From NCBI RefSeq assembly GCF_001050155.1, contig NZ_LFVY01000010.1:124001-188000 (forward strand): a DNA stretch of 64,000 nt, written 5' to 3'. Both the position numbers and the translations under genes were made by a program. Below are positions 8,938-16,107 of the stretch, in pieces; position 1 is the stretch's first letter; each line of letters starts with the position of its first letter. Source of the stretch: Nitratireductor soli. Its GTDB lineage: Bacteria > Pseudomonadota > Alphaproteobacteria > Rhizobiales > Rhizobiaceae. The notes under the pieces were generated by a model. It was not told the origin of the DNA. It saw nothing but the letters and a program-made list of their open reading frames with translations, and searched no databases.

Positions 8938-10584
8938 TCAAAATCCGCCAAGCGCCGCAGCGCGTTTCTTTGCCTCAACCCACGCATCGTTTTTCTTGAG
9001 CCAGCCGAACGTGCCTTCTTTGGGCGCGGCTTTTTTGGGCGCTTGCGCTGAAGGCCCGAATTGGCTCTCCAGCCCAAGCCCAATATAGGCTAAGCTGTCG
9101 ACGAAGTCATCCCGCGTCCCATTCGGGAACGCCAGCATCTCATTCACGGCCTTTTCCGTCCACCACGACACTTTGGGGAAATAGACCTTGCCCATGGCGA
9201 CACGAGCCGCGATCGACTGCGCGCGCTGTTCCTTGTCAACCGCCGGCGTGACTTCGACGATGTTGATGTACGTGCCCGTCTCCAGCATCCGTTTGTTGAG
9301 GAACGGGCCGATCGACTTCGAAATGTGGCCGCGTTCCGCCCACCACAGGAGGGGCCGCATATTTCCGCCGGCCATCGCCAGCATCGCCTCGACCGCCGCG
9401 TCCGTCGCCATCCGCCGCCAAATCACATCCAGGATGTAGATGTTGTTCTGCCGATCGACGCCGACTTTCAGAAAGCAGGAGGGGTCGTTGCGCTGCTTCG
9501 TGCCGACAGCGTGATCGCTCGCGCAGTAGAAGCGCATTTCGTCGGGTAGCTGATCCGGCGTGTAATACTGTATCGTTTCGCGGCGAAACAGAATGCCATC
9601 GGCCACGGTCGGCCGTTGTTGCGTCAGCGCGGCAAAGCCGAGCGGGTCACGCCGCTGGTTCGCCAAATGATACTCAACATCGAAGGCGGACCCATCCCGA
9701 CGAACTTCCGGCCATAGCGCCTCGCCGGGCTTACGCCCAAGTGGATCGTCGTCTTCCGCCAAACCCGGCAGCCGAATGATCTTCCACGACTGCGCTTCTT
9801 TTTCGTTGTAGTTTGGGTTCTCCGGATCCGTCAAACGTCCAATTACGTCGTCGGAATGCCACCGCGTCATCGTGATGATCGTAAGGCGCTTGCCCATACG
9901 GCGATACAGAGCGACTTTCGTCAGCCACTCCCACGTCTTATCTCGAATGGTTGGCGACCGCGCTTCGTCCGCGTCCTTGTAAAGATCGTCGACCAGAAGC
10001 AGATGAGCGCCGCGGCCATTGATCTGGCCGCCTCGGCCTGCAAAAATCAGCCGCCCACCCTTGTCAGTGACGATGTTGTCTTTCGCAGTGCCGCCTCGCC
10101 GCAAACGATGCCCTGGGAACACCTGCTTGTACTGCGGCGTTTGCATGATGTTGCGAACATCAGCGCCAAAATCATGAGCTAGATCGTCGCCGGCGGCCGC
10201 TACAATGATATCCTGTTCCGGGTGCCGACCGCTATACCAAGCGGCTAGACGCTTCGTCGCCAATTCCGATTTTCCGTGTCTCGGGGGCATGCAGAAGATG
10301 AGTTGCGTAATCTCGCCGCGCTCAACTTGCTGGAGAGCCTTGGCGATTTCCTCGTGAAACTTCGCCGCTTCGTACCTGGTGCGGTTCACATCGTTCATCG
10401 CTTCTGGGTCCGGCATCGTGAACTTGGTGAATTCCAGCAAATCCTCTCGACACTGGAGCGCTTTTTCCTGCCGTTTCAACGCGTCGATATGCCGTTTCGT
10501 CGCCTCCAGCTCGAGCTTGGGGTCGACGAAATTGAACCGTTTTCCGGTGCGCGGGTTGATGCGGCTGGACTGCGAATTGGTCAT
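8938..10584 (-). CDS. Terminase large subunit
   Basis: A 548-residue packaging motor. Walker A is PRHGKSE at residues 101-107 and Walker B is LLLVDD at 195-200, followed by the coupling motif TMTRWH. The C-terminal nuclease domain has acidic residues in YCASDHAVGTK, NIYILDVIW and the final block DDFVDSLAYI. It cuts concatemeric DNA and drives it through the portal. The stop overlaps the upstream part of the portal leader. It is the best-supported phage gene in the window. Confidence 0.95.
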   Translation of the reverse strand: MTNSQSSRINPRTGKRFNFVDPKLELEATKRHIDALKRQEKALQCREDLLEFTKFTMPDPEAMNDVNRTRYEAAKFHEEIAKALQQVERGEITQLIFCMPPRHGKSELATKRLAAWYSGRHPEQDIIVAAAGDDLAHDFGADVRNIMQTPQYKQVFPGHRLRRGGTAKDNIVTDKGGRLIFAGRGGQINGRGAHLLLVDDLYKDADEARSPTIRDKTWEWLTKVALYRRMGKRLTIITMTRWHSDDVIGRLTDPENPNYNEKEAQSWKIIRLPGLAEDDDPLGRKPGEALWPEVRRDGSAFDVEYHLANQRRDPLGFAALTQQRPTVADGILFRRETIQYYTPDQLPDEMRFYCASDHAVGTKQRNDPSCFLKVGVDRQNNIYILDVIWRRMATDAAVEAMLAMAGGNMRPLLWWAERGHISKSIGPFLNKRMLETGTYINIVEVTPAVDKEQRAQSIAARVAMGKVYFPKVSWWTEKAVNEMLAFPNGTRDDFVDSLAYIGLGLESQFGPSAQAPKKAAPKEGTFGWLKKNDAWVEAKKRAAALGGF

Positions 10585-10587
10585 CGC

Positions 10588-10953
10588 TTAGCCGCCCTGG
10601 CCCCTGGTTGCCTGCGCTTGCTCGATGCGCTGAACAATCTCGCGGGTCACACGAATATCGGAAGCCAGCGAGTTAATCGCGGCCTCTACCGTCCGCATAG
10701 CGTCAGCGGCTTCAGTGGCGCGGCGCTCTACATTGGCGATCCTCAGTTCGTGATTATCGAGCTGGCGGGATATCATCTCAACCGAAGTCATCCGCGTATC
10801 AAGGCGTTCGATCTTGATGGAATTTTCCTTCTGGCCCGTGTTAACCCGCTCCCACGTGGCGCCCCATGCGGCGAGCCCCGTGGCGAAGCCGAACAAAATC
10901 ACCAGCGTGTTGAGGTTCCATGTCCACTGCCACTGAGGCGTTTTCATCTGCAT
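10588..10953 (-). CDS. Small membrane protein with a coiled coil (lysis-region protein)
   Basis: Encodes 121 residues from the ATG at 10953, where GAGG lies eight bases upstream; an in-frame ATG at 10998 has no ribosome site. A single transmembrane helix (LNTLVILFGFATGLAAW) is followed by a long heptad-like helix (IKIERLDTRMTSVEMISRQL onward). Such N-in proteins with periplasmic coiled coils occur next to terminase genes and may be inner-membrane spanin-like. No catalytic motif. Function not established. Confidence 0.55.
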   Translation of the reverse strand: MQMKTPQWQWTWNLNTLVILFGFATGLAAWGATWERVNTGQKENSIKIERLDTRMTSVEMISRQLDNHELRIANVERRATEAADAMRTVEAAINSLASDIRVTREIVQRIEQAQATRGQGG

Positions 10954-11109
10954 CTGCTTGTCCTCGGTAGGCCCCGGCATTACACCCCGCTCCATCATGC
11001 GTTAAGGTTTTGGAGAGACGCCCATGGGTATCGTTGTGCCCACCCGCGCGACTTCCAGAAAGTCGTGTGGTAGGGCTGCCGCTTCTGTTACCGCAGAGTG
11101 GCAGCCCGT

Positions 11110-11319
11110 CTACGCTCCGCAGCGGTATTTCTGATACCGCCCACGATGCTGTGCGATAGCGACGGCAGTCGGCCGATCGTTCGCCACCAGATAAGAACTC
11201 GTTGCCTGGGCTGGGTCGATCCGCACCAGCACGTCGCAGGGCTCAGTCAGCGCCGTTGTCTGGCAGGCAGCCGCCAAGGAGGCCGCAAAGAGTATCGGTA
11301 TCAGCGCCAAGAACTTCAT
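11110..11319 (-). CDS. Small lipoprotein, candidate outer-membrane spanin (Rz1-like)
   Basis: Encodes 69 residues. The N-terminus is a signal peptide ending in a lipobox-like LAAAC, giving an acylated Cys at about residue 19, then a short polar tail (YQKYRCGA end). The start overlaps the upstream small membrane gene by 77 bases in another frame, an arrangement typical of Rz/Rz1 spanin pairs. It is not Pro-rich as many Rz1 proteins are. The role in outer-membrane disruption is inferred from overlap and lipobox. Confidence 0.5.
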   Translation of the reverse strand: MKFLALIPILFAASLAAACQTTALTEPCDVLVRIDPAQATSSYLVANDRPTAVAIAQHRGRYQKYRCGA

Positions 11320-11497
11320 CGTCGATCGCCTTTCCATCCTTCAGGACCGTGATACGGTCATCCTTGAGCCTGTCGAGCACGGCTTGCTTGCCGGCGCCGT
11401 AGACCGTGAGGTGCGACCATGCGAGGCCGGCCAGCACGACAGCAACCGCGCCGGCCTTCGTCCATGAGCCTATGCCGAAGCCGAGCAGGCTACCCAT
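11243..11497 (-). CDS. Small single-span membrane protein, candidate inner-membrane spanin partner
   Basis: An 84-residue protein with one N-terminal transmembrane helix (WTKAGAVAVVLAGLAWSHL), then a polar region with KDDRITVLKDGKAIDDEVL and a Cys-containing end (LCGLLGGC). The ATG at 11497 has an AGGTG ribosome site. It overlaps the end of the holin-like gene upstream and contains the start of the lipoprotein gene. Shorter than usual Rz proteins. I recall similar proteins beside endolysins in alphaproteobacterial prophages. Confidence 0.5.
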   Translation of the reverse strand: MGSLLGFGIGSWTKAGAVAVVLAGLAWSHLTVYGAGKQAVLDRLKDDRITVLKDGKAIDDEVLGADTDTLCGLLGGCLPDNGAD

Positions 11498-11654
11498 CGT
11501 TGGACACCTGGTAGACACCGGCAGTGGTCAGCGCTGAAACGACAAGTTCAAGCACGATACTGTCGACCCCCATCACCTCGACATCGAAGCGACGCATGGC
11601 AAACAGAACTGCCACCCCAACGAGCGCGGCGATAAATTTCCGGTACTTGGCCAT
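11490..11654 (-). CDS. Small two-segment membrane protein, possible holin
   Basis: Encodes 54 residues with two hydrophobic stretches (FIAALVGVAVLFAM and IVLELVVSALTTAGVYQV) separated by a short charged loop. Its ATG overlaps the endolysin stop by one base (TAATG). A small membrane protein coupled directly to an endolysin is a likely holin or pinholin, but nothing in the sequence proves it. Confidence 0.5.
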   Translation of the reverse strand: MAKYRKFIAALVGVAVLFAMRRFDVEVMGVDSIVLELVVSALTTAGVYQVSNDG

Positions 11655-12417
11655 TAGAAAAGGCTCCCTACCCACGTGGTGAAACGATCCCAGAAACCAG
11701 CAAGCGCGGCGGCAACGAGAAACAGAACAGCTGCCAAGCCGCCTGTTCTTTTCGTGTTGGACGCCGGTGAAGAAGCAGGCCGCGGCGCCAATTCGTCCCG
11801 CTGATCGTCTGACGGCCAAGGCGTATCGCGGATTTTCCGCCACTTGGCGTAAGCCGCCGCCATTTTCGTGTCGTAGGCGTTCTGCTTGTAGCCGGCGCCG
11901 TTGTAGCCGCGCGCCACGCCGGCCCAATCATGAGCCCTCAGCTTCGCAGCCAGTTTCTTCGAAATCAGAAAACTGACGACTGCATCGAGATGATGCTCTT
12001 CGTCGGCCATGAACGCCGTCACCATGGCTTGCGGCGTGGCGTAACCGACGGCCTTGTGGTTTTCGCCCAGGATCTGCCCAAGGCCCCACGAAGCGGCGCG
12101 CAAGGCCGCTGTTTCGTCGATTTTCATCGCCGCCAGAAGACGCGGGTAGCTGTCCTTCGGATAATTCCGCTTCCATTTGGCGTAGGCGAGCCCGGCCTTG
12201 ACGGCGCGATCGCGTTTCGCGCCAGACAGGTTTCGGTAGAAGACATGCGGCTCAAAGAGCATTTTCGGTCGGCCCTGATTATCAAAACCAGAACCAGTTG
12301 CTTCAACATCCATGAAAGCGTGGAGCTCATCTTCGCCAACCCCGATGCGCGCGCCAATGCGTGGCAGATCGATGTCGTCAAGCCGTTTTGCCGCGCCGCG
12401 GAATGAAGTGTCCATGC
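11654..12417 (-). CDS. Endolysin, N-acetylmuramidase (DUF3380-type) with C-terminal membrane anchor
   Basis: Encodes 253 residues from the ATG at 12417, preceded by GAGGA at five bases; an in-frame TTG at 12427 is less likely. The core contains FEPHVFYRNL, an AALRAASWGLGQILGENH block and ARGYNGAGY, the pattern of N-acetylmuramidase endolysins that cleave peptidoglycan. After a Pro/Ser-rich linker, the C-terminus is a hydrophobic helix (GLAAVLFLVAAALAGFW) ending WVGSLF. A C-terminal membrane segment in a lysozyme-type enzyme is less common than an N-terminal signal-arrest-release helix. Confidence 0.8.
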
Positions 12418-12423
12418 CGGTCC

Positions 12424-13566
12424 TCAAGTCTTGATGATGTAGTTGACGATCAGCGTCGGCTGCACGTTGTTGTGCGCCTGACCGGAGCCTTGCGACGCAA
12501 TCGAATGAGTGTGCGTCGAAGTAGCATCGACGCTGAGCGTGCCAGAACGCGGCGTGCCCCCCGTTCGGATGGTAGACCCGAACGACTCGCCGCCCGATGA
12601 AAGCGGCAACTCAGTTTCGCCGGAAAGCCCAATAAACGAGAGCGTATGAGCATGCGCGCCGTCGGCCCCTGATGCCCCGCCGTGATTGTGCACCGGAAGC
12701 TGCGCCACTGACAGGGCCTGTGTTTCCGCGCCGCCGGCCGCGCCGAGCACATCGCCGTCAACGCCGTTCGTCTGATCGGTCAATCGATTGGCGCTGGAAC
12801 CGCCCATGTCGTCCTGGCCAGCCGGGACGCGACCGCGCATGTCAGGCAGGTTGAAAGTCGTCGAGCCGTCACCCGTCCCGTATACCGTGCCGATCGCGGT
12901 GAAAAGATCGGCGTATGTCGTACGCGAAACCGCCTGGCCGTAGCAAAGCAGCCAGCCTGTCGGCGCCGATGCGCCGGAATATGGGAGCGGCCCAAGGCCA
13001 GCGGGCAAATACGGCGAGGCGGTCGCGCCGGCCTCGACACCGGCCAGTTTCGTTTGCTCGGCGCCGGTGTAGACCTTGTTCGTCGTCCCGCTGACGTGGT
13101 TGTCGACGTCGAACACGTCGGCGACGCGGCCATTCGGGTCGTAGTCTGACTGCAACATGTTGCCGACGGCGGTCGAGATCGCGAACAGGCTGAGCCAGGT
13201 CGCCGTGTCGTTGCCGCCGACCGGTTCCGTCGTCGTGGCCGACGTGTGCTGAACGCGCGCCGCGAAGAAATACCCCTCGTGGACAACGCTGTCGCCGGCG
13301 TTGTAATCCACGTCTTCGGCCCACTGCCCGCGTGGCTTGAAACCGACCGTCAGGCCGGCGCCAAGGCTATCGGGTCCGACGATGCCGTTTTGCAGCGATC
13401 CGTCAGCACGGCGAATATCCTTGATGGCGTCGACAGCCTCGCCGATCGACGTGGCGATGTTGGCGTACTCGTTGTCGACGCTGGCGCCCGGCAGCGGCGC
13501 CGACGGATTGGTCGCCTGGTAGCCGCTGAAGTCGTAGGATACGGTGTATTTCGTCGGGTCGGCCAT
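12424..13566 (-). CDS. Tail fibre with phage tail collar domain
   Basis: A 380-residue receptor-binding protein. The first 110 residues (MADPTKYTVSYDFSGYQ; IKDIRRADGSLQNGIV) match the start of the spike gene at 16108-18384 and are probably the virion anchor. The middle has a carbohydrate-module-like segment (WAEDVDYNAGDSVVHEGYFF). The C-terminal half is a phage tail collar domain (GWLLCYGQAVSRTTYADLF; FNLPDMRGRVPAGQDDMGG) with a His-rich tip (HNHGGASGADGAHAHT). I chose the ATG at 13566 because the two anchored proteins share this exact N-terminus. Confidence 0.85.
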   Translation of the reverse strand: MADPTKYTVSYDFSGYQATNPSAPLPGASVDNEYANIATSIGEAVDAIKDIRRADGSLQNGIVGPDSLGAGLTVGFKPRGQWAEDVDYNAGDSVVHEGYFFAARVQHTSATTTEPVGGNDTATWLSLFAISTAVGNMLQSDYDPNGRVADVFDVDNHVSGTTNKVYTGAEQTKLAGVEAGATASPYLPAGLGPLPYSGASAPTGWLLCYGQAVSRTTYADLFTAIGTVYGTGDGSTTFNLPDMRGRVPAGQDDMGGSSANRLTDQTNGVDGDVLGAAGGAETQALSVAQLPVHNHGGASGADGAHAHTLSFIGLSGETELPLSSGGESFGSTIRTGGTPRSGTLSVDATSTHTHSIASQGSGQAHNNVQPTLIVNYIIKT

Positions 13567-13706
13567 TTGTCCGCCATAGTTGGCTGAAGTCAGTCGCGAG
13601 AACATACACGACGGACGCTGAAACGTCTACACGGTGCTGATCCTGTTCAAAGCCATTGAAGCGGTAGCGAGTAGGGAGCGCATGGGAACTCCAGATCGGG
13701 GCATAG

Positions 13707-13735
13707 AAAAAGCGCCGCGCTGTGAAGCACGACGC
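13707..13735 (-). terminator. Rho-independent terminator after the glycosyltransferase gene
   Basis: On the minus strand a ten-pair stem, including G-U pairs, with a four-base loop is followed by TTTTTC. It lies 24 bases after the stop of the TPR-glycosyltransferase gene and separates that gene from the tail fibre gene, suggesting the glycosyltransferase is an independent unit. Confidence 0.8.
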
Positions 13736-13758
13736 CTATTGCGTTGATGTGGGACTGG

Positions 13759-15705
13759 TTACTCGGCAGCCAGCTCGGCCGGCGCTGGTTGTTTCAATGT
13801 TAGCCGCAACTCACTTACGATTGCCTCAACAGTGGCGGCTCGATTCCCAAGGGGTTCGCCAAAGGCATTCCGAACGGACGGGTGCCAGATATCCTGACCG
13901 CTCTCCCGAGCGCGCCAACGTGATCCGCGCGTACGGCCAAACATGATCGTCGGAACGCCAAGAGCGCCGGCCAGCTCAGCAGTTGTATTACACGGAGCAA
14001 TGACGCAATCCATGTTGGCGAGAAAGGCAGCCATTCCTTCAAAATCATCCTTCAGATCGAGGGGGTCGGCCAATCTCACATTCGGCAGCAGTCGCTTCAG
14101 ATCGGCCACTTCTTCATCCTCTACCCCTGTTTGGAATAGCCAATACACAGCATCAAGAGATTTCAGAGGCGCCAAATCATCAACGGCAAGGTAGTGCATA
14201 TCGCGGCGCACGTGACGCAACATGCTGCGCCAAGATAGAGCGATGTTCGGAAGTTCAGAGACGCCTTGCAAACGAACTTTCTTGGCCCATTCCTCTCGCA
14301 AATCGGGCCGCGCCATTAGATACGATTGCGTTTTGCCGAACGCTGAATAGTCTGGCCGAAGATCGGCTAAGACGTCACAAACAGAGCAAAATGCGTCAGA
14401 AGTTTCCGCGATAACCGCCGCTTCCTTGCTCAATGTGTAGATCAGCTTTTCGTCACCGATGCCTCGCCTCGTTGCATAGTCTGAAGGCACCATTTCTTTC
14501 CGCCAACGAGCAGTAGGAACAAATCGGATGCTCGGAAAGTTCCTCTGCAAAATCGACCACAGTCGCGGTTCGCATGTTATGGTCAACCTGCTGAACCGGG
14601 AAGAAAGCTCAGGATACATCGTCGCGAATCGCAGCTCATCGCCGGGTCCGCCTTCCGCGATCATGAATACACTCTGATCGCGTGGAATTTCGTCCAAGTG
14701 CTGAACGTATTTGTTCCCGAAGTTTCTGGCCAAAGCTCGCGAAAAATCCCGGTTCCGATATTCTTCCCACGACTCCCGCATGCGTCCGCCAGTGAACCGC
14801 AGCAGAAAATAGAACAGGTTGAACGCGCGCGGGAACACGCCATCCGAATATGCGTCCTCGATCATGCGCAACGCATCATCTGCGCGGCCAACCTCAAACA
14901 AGCATTCCCCCAGGTGCAGGCGAGCCGACTTGCCAAATCTCTCGTCATCTAGGTGCCGTTCTAGATGGACGATCGCCTCATCAAACCGTCGCAACAGAAG
15001 GAGACCAAAGCCTATCCAGAAATCCGCTTCCTCCGCATTGAACGCGGGGTCCGTCGTGTTGGCGCAATAATCTGAAACGAGATCAATGCCGCGTTGCGGA
15101 CGATTGAACTCAAACATGGTTCGCACGGCCGATATCGCAGCGGCGCGGATCCATCCACGAGCGGCGACCTCGTTGGGAAACTGGTCGAGTATTAATTCGA
15201 CGGTCTCCTTGTCGCTGAGCTTGGCGAACAGTTGGAGCGACTTGACGTCAAGCCAGTTCAGTTCAAGGGCCCTCTCTGCGTCCTCCCGCGCCGCTTCCGG
15301 ATCACCCATCATGATGCGGATATTCGCTCTGAGCCGGTATGGTCCTGGATGCGTTCGAAGTGTTGACGCGCTGCGATCCGCGCAGGCAAGTGCTGCCGTT
15401 AAATCCCACTTTGCATAGTGAGCCTCAGCGCATTTCAGAAACAGCCGACCGCGTGTCCTGCGGTCAGCAACGCGGGGAATTAGCCGGGCCGCTGCTGACG
15501 GATTTGCTGGAAGCAGGGAATGAACCGTTTCGGGATCGACGTGGTTTGCCACTGCCGATCCTGCTCGTTTCGAGGATTTGGGATTTCCTCCGAACGCAAT
15601 TCTATAACCAACACCGACGCCGTGTCGAAGCGCTCTTGACGTCTCCCGCAAATCGCCGCGCTTCAGAGATGAAAAAGCCCACCGAAGCGTTCTACCTTTT
15701 GCCAA
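13759..15705 (-). CDS. TPR protein with GT41/GT9-like glycosyltransferase domain (phage moron)
   Basis: About 648 residues from a TTG at 15705 with GAGGGG six bases upstream; the frame stays open to a TTG at 15741. Residues about 90-330 are TPR-like helices (AHYAKWDLTAALACADRSAS; ADFWIGFGLLLLRRFDEAI). The C-terminal half has the two-Rossmann layout of O-GlcNAc transferase-like enzymes, with PNIALSWRS, DLAPLKSLDAVYWLFQTG and a donor-site-like MDCVIAPCNTTAELAGALG followed by PTIMFGRTRGSRWRARE. It is flanked by tail genes but has its own terminator. It probably glycosylates a tail or surface protein, or host polysaccharide; substrate unknown. Confidence 0.7.
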   Translation of the reverse strand: MAKGRTLRWAFSSLKRGDLRETSRALRHGVGVGYRIAFGGNPKSSKRAGSAVANHVDPETVHSLLPANPSAAARLIPRVADRRTRGRLFLKCAEAHYAKWDLTAALACADRSASTLRTHPGPYRLRANIRIMMGDPEAAREDAERALELNWLDVKSLQLFAKLSDKETVELILDQFPNEVAARGWIRAAAISAVRTMFEFNRPQRGIDLVSDYCANTTDPAFNAEEADFWIGFGLLLLRRFDEAIVHLERHLDDERFGKSARLHLGECLFEVGRADDALRMIEDAYSDGVFPRAFNLFYFLLRFTGGRMRESWEEYRNRDFSRALARNFGNKYVQHLDEIPRDQSVFMIAEGGPGDELRFATMYPELSSRFSRLTITCEPRLWSILQRNFPSIRFVPTARWRKEMVPSDYATRRGIGDEKLIYTLSKEAAVIAETSDAFCSVCDVLADLRPDYSAFGKTQSYLMARPDLREEWAKKVRLQGVSELPNIALSWRSMLRHVRRDMHYLAVDDLAPLKSLDAVYWLFQTGVEDEEVADLKRLLPNVRLADPLDLKDDFEGMAAFLANMDCVIAPCNTTAELAGALGVPTIMFGRTRGSRWRARESGQDIWHPSVRNAFGEPLGNRAATVEAIVSELRLTLKQPAPAELAAE

Positions 15706-15854
15706 CTTGGTCCCCTCAGAAAGCTCGACTCTACTAAGCAAGCCCGGCGTGATTGCCTCCGCTCAGAAGTTTGTTACATTGGTCCGCGTGCATCGCCAAG
15801 TCGTAAAATCGGGCGTTTTGCAAAGTAACGAATTGTTTCAGATGGGAGCGCGCC

Positions 15855-16100
15855 GTGGAAGACGATGACTTGGGAGTATTGGACCACCCAGGCTCTACGC
15901 GTCAAAATTTCCTGCGCAGCCTGTTCATGGATTGGCAGGAAGATTTCAAATTGGACGACAAAACGCTTGAAACAATCGTCGGCCACCCCGTCTCGTTTGA
16001 GCCAGATGAGGACAGCGAAGGGGCTGATCGTGATGACCTGGCGAGCGACATACTGTCACCAGATCATCACGATCAAACCGATGAATGGATGAATGGGTGA
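15855..16100 (+). CDS. Small acidic protein of unknown function, opposite to the tail operon
   Basis: Encodes 81 residues from a GTG with GGGAG seven bases upstream. About 25 residues are Asp or Glu, especially at both ends (EDDDLGVLDH; FEPDEDSEGADRDDLASD), with a central helix (FLRSLFMDWQEDF). It lies between two minus-strand genes, the pattern expected of a moron. Small acidic phage proteins can mimic DNA or bind host enzymes, but no family is recognised. The alternative is a chance ORF. Confidence 0.4.
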   Translation: MEDDDLGVLDHPGSTRQNFLRSLFMDWQEDFKLDDKTLETIVGHPVSFEPDEDSEGADRDDLASDILSPDHHDQTDEWMNG

Positions 16101-16107
16101 CCACCAC

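Noticed and set aside
15774-15986. Minus-strand open frame opposite the acidic ORF
   Set aside because: Lacks a ribosome site and has no recognisable family; probably the shadow of the plus-strand ORF or chance.
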